Shown piece by piece: positions 45,837-55,141 of a DNA stretch of 64,000 nt (position 1 is its first letter; every line of letters begins with the position of its first letter). Both the position numbers and the translations under genes were made by a program. The notes below the pieces were generated by a model, which saw only the letters and a program-made list of their open reading frames with translations, was not told where the DNA came from and made no database searches. Source of the DNA: Novimethylophilus kurashikiensis (GTDB lineage: Bacteria; Pseudomonadota; Gammaproteobacteria; Burkholderiales; Methylophilaceae); assembly GCF_003112435.1 (NCBI RefSeq), contig NZ_BDOQ01000021.1:37622-101621 (forward strand), in the 5' to 3' direction.

Positions 45837-46914
45837 GAGTCTGTGTTTCCTTCATCGAATCTTGTACGAGCGCCAGGCATTGCTGAGCCGCTTGGCGAAT
45901 GTTGGTATTGTCCAGCCCGGCCAAGCTCAATCGTTGGGCCTTTTGCAGCCCCGAAAAATTGCCATCGGACGAGCGCTTGTAGGCCGGGTCGTAATGCCGC
46001 ACCAGCAGTTGCTCGACCAGGGCCGGCCATTCGCCGTTCGCAGCCAGCGTGTTCCATTCGGTGATGGTCTGGCGCCCCTGCAACTCTGTGAGTTTGGCGA
46101 GCTGCTCCGCCAGCGACGCAGGATCGCCGAGGAAATGTTCGTAGTCTTCCAGCAGGAAGGCGACGCGTGCGGAGAGCGGCGCTTCGATGGCGATGCAAGG
46201 CGCGGCACGCATCTGATCCAACAGCAGCCCAGGCACACGCAACAGGCCGATGCGGCGGCTTTCCGCTTCGACGAATACCGGGCGCTGCGGGTCGAAGCGG
46301 CGCAACGCTTCCCAGATGCGGCTCTCGAACAGTTTTTGCGCGGGCTGGGGCTGGTCGGGAAGATTGCCCAGCAGCGAGCCCCGATGCAGCGCCAGTTGTT
46401 CCAGGTCAAGCACCTGCGCGCCTTCTGCGGCGAGCGCTTGCAGCAATCGGCTCTTGCCCGAGCCGGTGGGGCCGGAAATCACGCACCAGAGGAATTGCGG
46501 CGGCAAGGTATCCAGCGCTTGCAGCACATACCCGCGATAGGCCTTGTAGCCCCCATGCATCCGGGTCGTCCGCCAGCCGATCTCGGACAGGATATGCGCC
46601 AACGCCCCGCTCCGCATGCCGCCGCGCCAGCAATACACCAGCGGCTTCCAGGTACGCGGCTTGTCGGCCAGCGCCGTTTCCAGGTGCTGCGCGATATTGC
46701 GGGCGATCAGGGCGGCGCCGAGGCGCTGCGCCTCGAACGGCGACTGGGTGTACAGCGTGCCGACGCGAACGCGCTCCTCGTTGCTCAACACAGGCAGGTT
46801 GATAGCGCCGGGCAGATGGTCGTCGGCGAACTCGGCGGGCGTGCGCACGTCCAGCAAGTCGTCGTACTCGCCGGTCAGGACCTCGTCGATCGTCGCTGTC
46901 TTGAAAGTGGCCAT
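45829..46914 (-). CDS. mnmH: tRNA 2-selenouridine synthase
   Basis: MnmH (SelU, YbbB) replaces the sulfur of 2-thiouridine at tRNA wobble positions with selenium, using selenophosphate. The 361-residue protein has an N-terminal rhodanese domain with the active Cys in 'LVYCWRGGMRSGAL' (about 95) and a P-loop 'SGPTGSGKSRLLQAL' (about 145). ATG at 46914 lies only 7 bases after the encoded CCA of tRNA-Sec, and no Shine-Dalgarno fits in between. It is followed by selD with an 8-base overlap. Confidence 0.93.
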   Translation of the reverse strand: MATFKTATIDEVLTGEYDDLLDVRTPAEFADDHLPGAINLPVLSNEERVRVGTLYTQSPFEAQRLGAALIARNIAQHLETALADKPRTWKPLVYCWRGGMRSGALAHILSEIGWRTTRMHGGYKAYRGYVLQALDTLPPQFLWCVISGPTGSGKSRLLQALAAEGAQVLDLEQLALHRGSLLGNLPDQPQPAQKLFESRIWEALRRFDPQRPVFVEAESRRIGLLRVPGLLLDQMRAAPCIAIEAPLSARVAFLLEDYEHFLGDPASLAEQLAKLTELQGRQTITEWNTLAANGEWPALVEQLLVRHYDPAYKRSSDGNFSGLQKAQRLSLAGLDNTNIRQAAQQCLALVQDSMKETQTHD

Positions 46915-46921
46915 AAAGAGG

Positions 46922-47018
46922 TGGCGGAAGAGAATGGGAGTCGAACCCACCTGAGACTGCCTGGCAGCCTCAACCGAATTTGAAGTCCGGCCGTCCCACC
47001 GGGGAACGTGTCTCTTCC
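46922..47018 (-). tRNA. selC: tRNA-Sec (anticodon UCA)
   Basis: On the minus strand, a 97-base type II tRNA with the 8-bp acceptor typical of tRNA-Sec (GGAAGAGA at 47018-47011, TCTCTTCC ending at 46926), discriminator G and encoded CCA at 46924-46922. The anticodon TCA is at 46983-46981, the T-loop is TTCGACT, and the long variable arm (GAGGCTGCCAGGCAGTCTC) folds as a stem. It reads UGA in fdnG. It is embedded between selB and mnmH in the same orientation. Confidence 0.97.
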
Positions 47019-47039
47019 AAAAGCGCGCAATTCTATCAG

Positions 47040-48944
47040 TTAAAAGCCTATCAACTCGTTACGGATGCGGTGGGCGTCGTTGACGCGCCGCGTGTACCCC
47101 ACCCGGTCGAAAAATTCCAGGATGTGGATCGCCAGCTTGCGGCCCGTGTCGATGCGAGTGCGGAACTCGGCCGCATAGACCTCGGCCTTGGGATGGGCAT
47201 CGGCCGTTTGCCGGACGATTTGCCCCAACGCAGTCACTGCCTCCGGCAAGTAGTAATGGTCGTGGGCCACCAGATACACCATGCCTTTGCGAGCGAGGCG
47301 GCGCATCAGGTTGCGGACGGTGACTTCGGGAACGCCCAGGGCGTTGCCGATATCGCGTACCCGCGGCGGCTGGAAAGGCGCAGGTTCCAGCAACGGCTTT
47401 ACGTCCTGCCACAGCTTTTCGTCCTCGGCATTGAGCCGGATTTGATGATCGGGCAGGTGCAGCCAGGAGCCGTCCTTGGCAAACCGACCTTGCGACAGCA
47501 AGTCCGCAATCAGATCGGCAAACGCTGCGCGAGTCACTTGCGGCGCAGTGCGCATGCGGAGCTGTTCGGTATTGAGGCCCAGTGAATCCTCAGACTCGGC
47601 ATGGGCGCGAGCCATGGCATCGAAGGCCGCATCGCCCAGGCGCTGCCAGTGGGCCGGGGAAAACGCCGTGACCGGCGCGCGGCTCGATGCCAGCACGCAC
47701 GGCACTTGGCCGGTCAAGGCATCGTGCTGATCCGGCGGCAAGTTGGCGTTGACGGCGAATTCGTCGAGGTTGAGGCCGTTGACCGAGAGTTCGAGCAGCC
47801 GGGCGAAGCGCTGTTGCTCGTCCAGCAGGCTCCAGGCTTCCAGCACGGCCAGGCGTTGCGGCGAGCGGCGATGGCGCAGCGGCGCGTGGATATCCAGGAC
47901 GCGGCCACCGGCCAAAGTCTTGGCGGCGGATGCGTCACGCAAAATAAAACGGTCGAAGTGCGCGGCGCAGATCGGGCGATCCGGCACCAATTGCGCGAGC
48001 ATGGTTTGCCCCGGTTGCAGCACCTCGCCCTCCAGCAAGGCCACTCGGCCGGTGACGTGCGTGGCGGCGAGATGGATATGCACAGCGCTCCAATGCTTGA
48101 GCGGTGGCGCATCATCCAATAAGCGCAGCTCCACATCGATGCGGTTGCTGGGTGCGGCAAGAAACGGCGACAGCACCCAGGCGCCGCGCTCGATCTGCTG
48201 TTTTTCCACACCGGCGAGGTTGAGCGCGCACCGCTGGCCCGTCGCGCCTTGCTGCGCCGGCTGGTTCTGGGCGTGGATGCCACGCACCCTTACGTCGATA
48301 TCGCCGGGCCAGACCCGCAGCGATTGATCGGTATGCACGCGGCCCGAAAACACGGTTCCGGTCACCACCGTGCCGATGCCCTTGAGTGTGAAGGAGCGGT
48401 CCACCGCCAGGCGAAAACCGCCCTTCGACGGCCTACTGCCCAACGTCTCGGCCTGCGTTTGCAGATATTCCCACAACTCAGCGATGCCTAGGCCGCTGAG
48501 CGAATCCACAGGGAAAATCAGGCTGCCGGCCAAGCCGGTTTGGGCTAACTGTGCGTTGATTTGTGCTTCGACTTCCCTTGCACGCTCTGGCGTGACGAGA
48601 CCTGTTTTGGTCAAGGCCACCGCGCCGCGGTCGAGCCCCAGCAAATCGATGATCTGCAAATGCTCCAACGTTTGCGGCATGAGTCCGTCGTCGGCCGCCA
48701 CGACGAGCAGCACGAAATCGATACCGGTCGCCCCAGCCAACATGTTGTGCACCAGCTTTTCGTGCCCAGGCACATCGATGAAACCCAGCACCTCGCCGTT
48801 GGGCAGCGGCGTGTAGGCGAAGCCCAGGTCCAGCGTGATGCCGCGCTCTTTTTCTTCCTTGAGGCGGTCGGCGTCGGTCCCCGTCAATGCTTTGACGAGG
48901 GAGGTCTTACCGTGGTCGATGTGGCCCGCCGTGCCGATGATCAT
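47040..48944 (-). CDS. selB: Selenocysteine-specific elongation factor SelB
   Basis: SelB carries Sec-tRNA to the ribosome at UGA codons marked by a SECIS hairpin. The 634-residue protein has an EF-Tu-like GTPase domain ('[19 protein letters not shown]', '[12 protein letters not shown]', 'ALTKTGL') and domains II and III. The C-terminal winged-helix domains (about 380-634) bind the mRNA hairpin. It is a little longer than E. coli SelB (614). ATG at 48944 gives the standard N-terminus. Confidence 0.96.
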   Translation of the reverse strand: MIIGTAGHIDHGKTSLVKALTGTDADRLKEEKERGITLDLGFAYTPLPNGEVLGFIDVPGHEKLVHNMLAGATGIDFVLLVVAADDGLMPQTLEHLQIIDLLGLDRGAVALTKTGLVTPERAREVEAQINAQLAQTGLAGSLIFPVDSLSGLGIAELWEYLQTQAETLGSRPSKGGFRLAVDRSFTLKGIGTVVTGTVFSGRVHTDQSLRVWPGDIDVRVRGIHAQNQPAQQGATGQRCALNLAGVEKQQIERGAWVLSPFLAAPSNRIDVELRLLDDAPPLKHWSAVHIHLAATHVTGRVALLEGEVLQPGQTMLAQLVPDRPICAAHFDRFILRDASAAKTLAGGRVLDIHAPLRHRRSPQRLAVLEAWSLLDEQQRFARLLELSVNGLNLDEFAVNANLPPDQHDALTGQVPCVLASSRAPVTAFSPAHWQRLGDAAFDAMARAHAESEDSLGLNTEQLRMRTAPQVTRAAFADLIADLLSQGRFAKDGSWLHLPDHQIRLNAEDEKLWQDVKPLLEPAPFQPPRVRDIGNALGVPEVTVRNLMRRLARKGMVYLVAHDHYYLPEAVTALGQIVRQTADAHPKAEVYAAEFRTRIDTGRKLAIHILEFFDRVGYTRRVNDAHRIRNELIGF

Positions 48945-49020
48945 AAATTGGCTCCTCGGGCGAATCGCGGCGTCGCGTGCTCGTTCGCGCCTCGTCTATC
49001 CAATGGATATGCCTCGTTGC

Positions 49021-50451
49021 TCACTGCGCGGCTCCTTGCGCTTCATCCCGCTCGCTCAATTTAAGGTGGCCTAGCTGCGAGAGAAAGCCCATCTCATCCT
49101 CCAGGCAGCGCAAATCCAGTACCAGCGCGCCATCCTCGATACGGCCGATAACGGGCTTAGGCAAGGCGCGCAGTGCGGCGGCAAGCTTGTTGAGCGCCGT
49201 ACCGGCGCCCCTTCCCTGAATCGTCGGCGTCATCGCAAAACAGGCGCTGGGCAGCACGTCCACCGGCAAGGAACCGCTGCCGATCTGGCTGTGGCAGGGC
49301 CGGATTTCCACCAGCGCCTTGCCCTCGAAGGCTTGCTGCATCGGCCCCAACAAACGCTGCGCCACGGCTTGGATGTCTTCAAAAGGCCGCGTCAGCAGCC
49401 GCAGCGTGGGCAGTTCGCGCGTCAGCAAATCCGGCGAACGGTAAAGTCTAAGTGTGGCTTCCAGCGCGGCCATAGTCATCTTGTCCACGCGCAAAGCACG
49501 CTTCAGCGGATTGCGCTTGAGCTTGGCGACGAGGTCCTTTCGACCCACCACAATACCGGCCTGCGGCCCGCCCAGGAGTTTGTCGCCGCTGAAGGTCACG
49601 AGGTCGGCGCCTGCGGCAATGGCCTGGCGCACTGTCATTTCCCTGGGCAATCCATACTCGGTGAAATCCACCAGCGTGCCGCTGCCCAAGTCCACCACGA
49701 ACGGCAAGCCGTGCTCGTGCGCCAAGGTGCCTACTTCGGCCTCGCTCACGCTCTTGGTGAAACCCTGGATCGCGTAGTTGCTGGGGTGGACTTTCATCAG
49801 CAGCGCGGTGCGCGGCGTAATGCCTTCGCGGTAGTCCTTGAGGTGGGTGCGGTTGGTGGTGCCCACTTCGACCAGCTTGGCCCCGGCGCGCGCCATGATG
49901 TCGGGAATGCGGAAAGCGCCGCCGATCTCGATCAATTCGCCGCGTGAGACGATGACCTGCTTGCGCATCGCCAGGGTATTCAGCAGCAGGAACACCGCTG
50001 CCGCGTTGTTGTTCACAACCGTCGCGGCTTCGGCGCCCGTGAGTTCGCAAATCAAATCGTCGATATGATCGTCGCGGTCGCCACGGGCGGCGCTGTCGAG
50101 GTCGTATTCGAGATTGCTGGCCGATTGCATGACGGCATTGACGGCACGGGCAGCTGATTCGGACAGTAACGCCCGGCCGAGGTTGGTGTGCAGCACCGTA
50201 CCGGTGAGGTTGAATACGGATTTCTGCGAGGGCTGCTGGCGCTGTTGCAGGCGGTGGGCACACTCAGCAGCGATGCCCTCCGCGCTCCATGCATGGCCGG
50301 CATCGGCTTTGAGCAAGGCTCGCAACGCATCGAGGCTCTCACGCAGGGCTTGCGTGGTGGCGATGCGGCCATGGGTTTCAAGCAATACGCCGACTTCTGG
50401 ACGGCCTAGCAAGAGATCGACGGAGGGTAAAGCGGATAGGACGTTTTGCAT
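49021..50451 (-). CDS. selA: Selenocysteine synthase (L-seryl-tRNA(Sec) selenium transferase)
   Basis: SelA is a decameric PLP enzyme that converts Ser-tRNA(Sec) to Sec-tRNA(Sec). The 476-residue protein has the N-terminal tRNA-binding domain, '[18 protein letters not shown]', and the PLP Lys in '[15 protein letters not shown]'. The open frame reaches 50466, but ATG at 50451 has AGGTGA 5 bases upstream. It is first in selA-selB-selC-mnmH-selD. Confidence 0.96.
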   Translation of the reverse strand: MQNVLSALPSVDLLLGRPEVGVLLETHGRIATTQALRESLDALRALLKADAGHAWSAEGIAAECAHRLQQRQQPSQKSVFNLTGTVLHTNLGRALLSESAARAVNAVMQSASNLEYDLDSAARGDRDDHIDDLICELTGAEAATVVNNNAAAVFLLLNTLAMRKQVIVSRGELIEIGGAFRIPDIMARAGAKLVEVGTTNRTHLKDYREGITPRTALLMKVHPSNYAIQGFTKSVSEAEVGTLAHEHGLPFVVDLGSGTLVDFTEYGLPREMTVRQAIAAGADLVTFSGDKLLGGPQAGIVVGRKDLVAKLKRNPLKRALRVDKMTMAALEATLRLYRSPDLLTRELPTLRLLTRPFEDIQAVAQRLLGPMQQAFEGKALVEIRPCHSQIGSGSLPVDVLPSACFAMTPTIQGRGAGTALNKLAAALRALPKPVIGRIEDGALVLDLRCLEDEMGFLSQLGHLKLSERDEAQGAAQ

Positions 50452-50652
50452 GGTCTCACCTGGCACGCAGGATGAATAATTGTTATGGCCTCAAAAAGCT
50501 TTCAGGGCCTGTAGGATGCGCGTAATATTAGCATCTTTCGCACTTTAGCCGTTGCAATACGCCAGGAAACGTTGTGAGCACCGCCGTACGCATCGATAAC
50601 AATAACAAGCCCACCGATACGCTTGCCCGCTAGCCCATCCCCGAGAATAGAA

Positions 50653-51177
50653 ATGATCAAAGTCTGGAGTCTTTTCGTCCGCCTGAGCCACTGGCTGCTG
50701 GTCGTGGCTTTTTTCACGGCGTTTTACCTGCGCGACTCGGAGTGGTATCGAGAAATCCATGCGTATGCCGGCTATGCAGCGGGCATCATCATCGTGCTGC
50801 GGATCATCTGGGGCTTCGTGGGATCGGGCTATGAGCGCTTTTCGGCGTTTCCGTTCGATATTCCTGCCGCGCTCCGTTTCGTCGCTACCTTCTTTAACGA
50901 GCATCCCAAGCGCTATATCGGCCACAACCCGGCCGGCAGCCTGGTGATCTACGCCATGCTGACCATCGGCTTGCTGACCGTCATTACGGGCATCCTGGTG
51001 TTCAACGACGGCTACCTGCCGTTCGACTCATCCGTGCTCGAATACATGCACGAATTCCCGGCCTGGGCCTGGGCCATTCTGGTCGCCATGCATATTTCCG
51101 GCGTGCTGCTGGAAAGCTGGCTGCATCGCGAAAACCTCGTGAAGGCCATGATCACGGGCGAGAAAAAGGCCGACTAA
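50653..51177 (+). CDS. Cytochrome b561-type membrane protein
   Basis: The 174-residue protein has four hydrophobic segments (about 10-30, 38-58, 92-113, 137-157) with His residues suited to b-haem ligation ('LSHWLLV', 'IHAYAGYAAG', 'HEFPAWAWAILVAMHIS'). It belongs to the cytochrome b/b6-like (b561, Ni-hydrogenase-type) group that moves electrons between quinones and periplasmic partners. It is divergent from selA. ATG at 50653 replaces a longer upstream start with no family support. A rho-independent terminator overlaps its end. Confidence 0.82.
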   Translation: MIKVWSLFVRLSHWLLVVAFFTAFYLRDSEWYREIHAYAGYAAGIIIVLRIIWGFVGSGYERFSAFPFDIPAALRFVATFFNEHPKRYIGHNPAGSLVIYAMLTIGLLTVITGILVFNDGYLPFDSSVLEYMHEFPAWAWAILVAMHISGVLLESWLHRENLVKAMITGEKKAD

Positions 51178-51190
51178 TCCGGCCTTTTTT
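51163..51190. terminator. Bidirectional rho-independent terminator
   Basis: A 10-bp stem AAAAAGGCCG/CGGCCTTTTT (51163-51172 with 51180-51189) with a 7-base loop. A T run follows on the plus strand, and the A run serves the opposite strand. It sits between convergent genes and probably terminates both. Confidence 0.9.
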
Positions 51191-51210
51191 AGCGCTAGCC
51201 TTCCATCAGG

Positions 51211-53160
51211 CTAGACTTTGATCGCGGCGCTCCGGCGGTTCGCCTCGAGCAGCCGGTCGAAATCGTCGACCGCAAGCGGCTTGGAATAAAAATATCCCTG
51301 CCCGTAATCGCACCCGGCTTCTGCCAGCAGGTCATGCTGGAGCTGGGTTTCCACCCCTTCCGCAATCACCTTCATGCCAAGCTTGTGCGACATCACGATG
51401 ATGGCTTCGCATAGTGCTAGATCGCTTGCGCCGGGCTTGAGTCCGCGAGTGAAGGACTGATCGATCTTGACGAAGTTGATGTCGAACTTATTGATGTAGG
51501 CGAGCGAAGAATAACCGGTACCGAAATCGTCGATGGCGATTTGCACGCCTGCATTACGCAGTTGTTCCAGCCGTGTAGTCACGCGGTTCTGGGCATCCAG
51601 CAGCACACCCTCGGTGATTTCGACAACGATAGCGTCCCCTGGCAACCCCAGCGCCCGCAAATGATCGATCCAGTCCACATGGTTGGTGCGGTTGGTTTTG
51701 AGCTGGATGGGCGATTTGTTGATGCTGATCTGGAAATCCGGCAGCAGCTGCCTCCAGCGCTGCACCTGGTCGGTCGCCTTGATAAATACCCGGTCGCCGA
51801 TATCCACGATCAGTCCCTTGTCCTCCGCAATGCCGATGAACTCGACAGGCGATACCATGCCGCGCGTAGGATGATGCCACCGGATCAGCCCCTCGGCCTT
51901 GTGGATACGGCCGCTCGCCATATCGACAATGGGCTGGTAAAACAACTCGAATTGATCCTCCTCGATCGCTGTATGCAGGTCGGCCGCAATCCGCATGCGC
52001 TCGACCGAAGCCTGCTGCATCGATGAGGTAAAGAAATGGAAGCAGTTGCGCCCAAGTTCCTTGGCCGCATACATGGCCTGGTCGGCGTTTTTCAGCAGCA
52101 TTTCCGCGTCCGTCGCATCCTCGGGATATACGGTAATACCGATGCTGGCGCTGATGTAGATCAACTCATCCCCCAGTTCGAACGGCAGCGACAGGTGATC
52201 CAGCACTTGCTGGGCGACGTGTTCTACGCTGCCGAGATTACTCTGGTGGGTCAGGATGATGGTGAATTCGTCGCCGCCCAACCGGGCTACCGTGTCGGAG
52301 GCCCGCACGCATTGCAAGAGACGCTTGGCCGCTTGCTTCAACAGCAAGTCTCCCATGTCGTGGCCCAGGGTATCGTTGATTTCCTTGAATCGGTCCAGGT
52401 CCAGGAACATCAGCGTCAAAGCTTGTTCAGAGCGGTTGGCCTTCTCAAGATCCTGCTGCAGCCGGTCCTGGAACAACACTCGGTTAGGCAGTCCGGTGAC
52501 CTTGTCGTAGTGGGCCAACCGGAAAATCTCGGCCTCGTTGCTCTTACGCTCGCTGATGTCGGTATGGGTGCCGATCATGCGCGTGGGTTTGCCATTGACG
52601 TCACGTTGCACCACCATGCCGCGGCTCAAGGTCCATTTCCAATCGCCGTTCTTGCAGCGCAACCTGAATTCCGAAACAAAGAGCTCGCTGCGGCCTTCCA
52701 GGTAGTCCTGCATTTCCGCAATCGCTCGTTGTACGTCCTTGGGGTGCATCAGTCGGCGCCCTTCGGTCGCAGTCACTCCCACCTCATCCGGACTGTAACC
52801 ATAAATGGTGTGCCATTGTCCGGAACGGAAGACTTCGTCCGTTTCCAGATTCCAGTCCCAGACGCCTTCTCCCGCGCCTTCCAGTGCGAACTTCCAACGT
52901 TCCTCGCTGATAGCGAGCGATTGTTCGAGCCGACTTTGCTGCGCCAGTGTTTGTCGCACCAGCAGATATAGCAACGAGGCCGTCACCACCATGAAGGCAA
53001 GGCCTTTGTAGAGGCTGAAATGCCCGAGCTCCTGCACATCGGACACCATGGCAGTCAGCAGCGTATCGCTGAATACGATCCACAAAATGCCGAGTACGAG
53101 ATAGGCAAGGACGATTCGACCGGTTAGGACGTCGATCTTGGGTATGCGCTTTAACGCCAT
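51211..53160 (-). CDS. Membrane PAS-GGDEF-EAL protein
   Basis: The 649-residue protein has two transmembrane segments (about 15-35 and 48-67), a PAS domain (about 85-205, 'WKFALEGAGEGVWDW'), and a GGDEF domain (about 220-375) with intact 'RLGGDEF' and an RxxD inhibitory site. The EAL domain (about 385-640) has 'EGLIRW' in place of EAL. The other catalytic residues are present: 'SINKSP', 'EITEG', 'DDFGTGYSS', 'VKIDQSF' and 'EGVET'. It may both make and degrade c-di-GMP. ATG at 53160 is chosen, a GTG 12 bases upstream is possible, and neither has a clear ribosome site. Confidence 0.9.
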   Translation of the reverse strand: MALKRIPKIDVLTGRIVLAYLVLGILWIVFSDTLLTAMVSDVQELGHFSLYKGLAFMVVTASLLYLLVRQTLAQQSRLEQSLAISEERWKFALEGAGEGVWDWNLETDEVFRSGQWHTIYGYSPDEVGVTATEGRRLMHPKDVQRAIAEMQDYLEGRSELFVSEFRLRCKNGDWKWTLSRGMVVQRDVNGKPTRMIGTHTDISERKSNEAEIFRLAHYDKVTGLPNRVLFQDRLQQDLEKANRSEQALTLMFLDLDRFKEINDTLGHDMGDLLLKQAAKRLLQCVRASDTVARLGGDEFTIILTHQSNLGSVEHVAQQVLDHLSLPFELGDELIYISASIGITVYPEDATDAEMLLKNADQAMYAAKELGRNCFHFFTSSMQQASVERMRIAADLHTAIEEDQFELFYQPIVDMASGRIHKAEGLIRWHHPTRGMVSPVEFIGIAEDKGLIVDIGDRVFIKATDQVQRWRQLLPDFQISINKSPIQLKTNRTNHVDWIDHLRALGLPGDAIVVEITEGVLLDAQNRVTTRLEQLRNAGVQIAIDDFGTGYSSLAYINKFDINFVKIDQSFTRGLKPGASDLALCEAIIVMSHKLGMKVIAEGVETQLQHDLLAEAGCDYGQGYFYSKPLAVDDFDRLLEANRRSAAIKV

Positions 53161-53240
53161 ATTCAGAAGCACAAGGAATGCAGGAGTAAAAACGGCCGGG
53201 TAGTTTGTAGTAAAAGATTCATTTAAAAAACATCTTCATA

Positions 53241-53362
53241 AAATGGGGGGCAATGCGTTTGAACGCTACGCATCTTTCACGATGCCAGAAACTTAGCCAA
53301 CGACTCTGTCTCCAGAACCTCCTTATCCTTGAAGCTACCAACCAAGGCATTGCCCCCCATTT
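53241..53362. repeat. Perfect 16-bp inverted repeat around the PAS-GGDEF 3' end
   Basis: AAATGGGGGGCAATGC at 53241-53256 and its exact reverse complement at 53347-53362 bracket a 90-base spacer. The right arm lies in the last part of the PAS-GGDEF gene, encoding 'KEMGGNA' with its flanks, and the left arm lies beyond its stop codon. Reading the spacer in either direction after the arm gives an in-frame ending with a stop. See the finding for the alternative C-terminus. Confidence 0.85.
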
Positions 53363-54446
53363 CCTTGGCGTCTTCCCTCGCCTGGGTAGCCACTTTAAGA
53401 AGGCAATGCACATTGGCGCCATCATCCGGATATACGCTAACACCGATACTGGCGGTCAGTTTAAAGATTGCACCGTCCAATTCGTAAGGCTCGGCAAGTT
53501 TCTCGAGGAGCGACTGGGCGAGTTGTTCACGGCTTGCGGCATCCTTGAGCTCTCCCAGGATCAGGCCGTAGCCGTCTTCTCCCAGGCGAGCGACGGTATC
53601 GGTAGCTCCCACTGCCGCCACGAGGCGCTCTCCTACAGCCTTGAGCAGTTGGTCACCCACGGCAAGTCCATGCATTTCGTTAACATGGTGAAACTGGTCG
53701 ATGTCTACCAATATCAGGGTGAGTGGCCGCTCAAGTTGCCTGGCCTGTTTGAGCGACCATTGCAGACGGTCCAGAAACATGAAGCGGTTAGGCAAGCCGG
53801 TGATATGGTCGAAATTGGCATGCCGCCATTTCAACTCCTGCGCCTTCTTGCCGGACGTAACATCGGACACGCGGATGAGGCGGCGATGCGCAGATCGATC
53901 GCTGTTGTAGAGCGAAGTCACGCTGACCCAGGCAGGGAAAATCGTTCCGCCGCGATGCGGCAACCACATTTCGCCTTGCCATTTTCCGGTGACCGAGACG
54001 GTATGCCACAGCGACTTATAGAAAGCTGCACTGTGGCTGCCCGTGTTGAACATGTGCTGTTTGCGCCGCACGATTTCGTCGGCAGTATAGCCCGTCAACC
54101 GGTTGAAACCCGTATTGATGGCAATGAGCGTTCCGTCGGGCGAAGCAACGGCCACTGCATCGCCGCCGTCGTCGATGACCAGAGAGGCCAGGCGGAGATT
54201 TTCCATTTCCGCGGTATAGCGCACCAAGTCGTCCTCGGCCTGGTCGCGCTCCTGGACATAAGGTCGGATCACCCATTGGCAAATCCAGTACGAACTCACC
54301 AGGGTCAGCAAAGCCGCATCGGCAAGTGCAGCGAGTCGAGCATTGCTGATGTCGATGGCGGCAAGCCCCGCCATAATGAGCCCTTCGACGACGAAAATCA
54401 CGAACCCGATCTTGAGTACGATCGGTAATCTGCTCCCCTGCTGCAT
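53277..54446 (-). CDS. Membrane PAS-GGDEF protein with degenerate active site
   Basis: The 389-residue protein has two N-terminal transmembrane segments (about 10-30 and 40-60), a short coiled coil, a PAS domain (about 85-205) and a GGDEF-fold domain. In that domain the signature reads 'RLGEDGYGLIL' instead of GGDEF, and the upstream RxxD site is also altered. It is probably not a cyclase and may act by binding or signalling. AGGAGG precedes the ATG. The current C-terminus, from 'NALVGSFKDKEVLE' on, is unlike the usual GGDEF ending and lies in a possible invertible segment. Confidence 0.83.
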   Translation of the reverse strand: MQQGSRLPIVLKIGFVIFVVEGLIMAGLAAIDISNARLAALADAALLTLVSSYWICQWVIRPYVQERDQAEDDLVRYTAEMENLRLASLVIDDGGDAVAVASPDGTLIAINTGFNRLTGYTADEIVRRKQHMFNTGSHSAAFYKSLWHTVSVTGKWQGEMWLPHRGGTIFPAWVSVTSLYNSDRSAHRRLIRVSDVTSGKKAQELKWRHANFDHITGLPNRFMFLDRLQWSLKQARQLERPLTLILVDIDQFHHVNEMHGLAVGDQLLKAVGERLVAAVGATDTVARLGEDGYGLILGELKDAASREQLAQSLLEKLAEPYELDGAIFKLTASIGVSVYPDDGANVHCLLKVATQAREDAKEMGGNALVGSFKDKEVLETESLAKFLAS

Positions 54447-54489
54447 GATGCCCTCCTAACGGAAAAGCCTGCGTATTATTTGCTGCTTA

Positions 54490-54972
54490 TCAACGATCCT
54501 CCCGCACCGCCCGCGCCTCGGTGATAAAAGTCAAAGTCCGATGCCCCTGGATGTCGGCGTGCAGGGCTTCCACCACGGGCGGATTGGTCGGCTGTTCGGC
54601 TTGCCACTGAATAACGAAATTCGCACCGGAGCCACCTGCGTACTCGCTCTTTTCCACGAACAGCTCCAGCGTACCCATCGGTTTGATGATGCGCGGCGTA
54701 GGAATATATTCCTTGAGCAATTGGCCGTCGGTCGCGTAATAGCGGGCGGATACCACTTGGATCGGCATCTTGAGGCTGGTGTTGCGGATGCTCACCAGCG
54801 CTGACACCTGGCTTTTCAACGGATAGCGGCCGTCTACCACGCGGTCGCCGTGCCAGATGTGGGAGTAAATGGGCAGATACAGCGTCTGTCCACCGGAAAT
54901 CGGTGGTGTATCGTCTGCCGCCACCGGCAAGGCCAGGTTTAACAGCAGTGCGAATAACGTGAAATTTTTCAT
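54490..54972 (-). CDS. DUF3124 exported protein
   Basis: The 160-residue precursor has a signal peptide ('LFALLLNLALPVAA', about 4-18). The mature domain has the DUF3124 features 'LYLPIYSHIWHGD', 'VSIRNTSLKMPIQVVSARYY' and 'LEYFVEK'-type strands ('TLELFVEKSEYAGGSGANF'). The function is unknown, and a beta-sandwich periplasmic protein is likely. ATG at 54972 is preferred over 55026 for its AGGGAT site and signal peptide. Confidence 0.78.
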   Translation of the reverse strand: MKNFTLFALLLNLALPVAADDTPPISGGQTLYLPIYSHIWHGDRVVDGRYPLKSQVSALVSIRNTSLKMPIQVVSARYYATDGQLLKEYIPTPRIIKPMGTLELFVEKSEYAGGSGANFVIQWQAEQPTNPPVVEALHADIQGHRTLTFITEARAVREDR

Positions 54973-55108
54973 TCTTATCCCTGACAACAACACAAATCGG
55001 CCGCGCCTGACGCATGACTCAGCCATGACATATTACAACGTGTTGCGGATAAATGTAGGGAAAGGACTACTTCATCAGGATCATTCCTCCGGTCTTGAGG
55101 AAAGCACT

Positions 55109-55138
55109 ATCACGGGCATGCCGTCGCATGCCCGTGAT
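55109..55138. terminator. Strong hairpin just after nasA
   Basis: A perfect 13-bp stem, ATCACGGGCATGC/GCATGCCCGTGAT (55109-55121 and 55126-55138) with loop CGTC, ends 3 bases from the nasA stop. There is no long T run on either side. It probably stabilises or ends the nitrate operon transcript. Confidence 0.6.
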
Positions 55139-55141
55139 GGT

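Noticed and set aside
34558..50466. The selenium region as a mobile genomic island
   Set aside because: I found no integrase, attachment repeats or insertion sequences, and tRNA-Sec is an operon member, not an obvious integration site. It is kept only as an inference in the findings.
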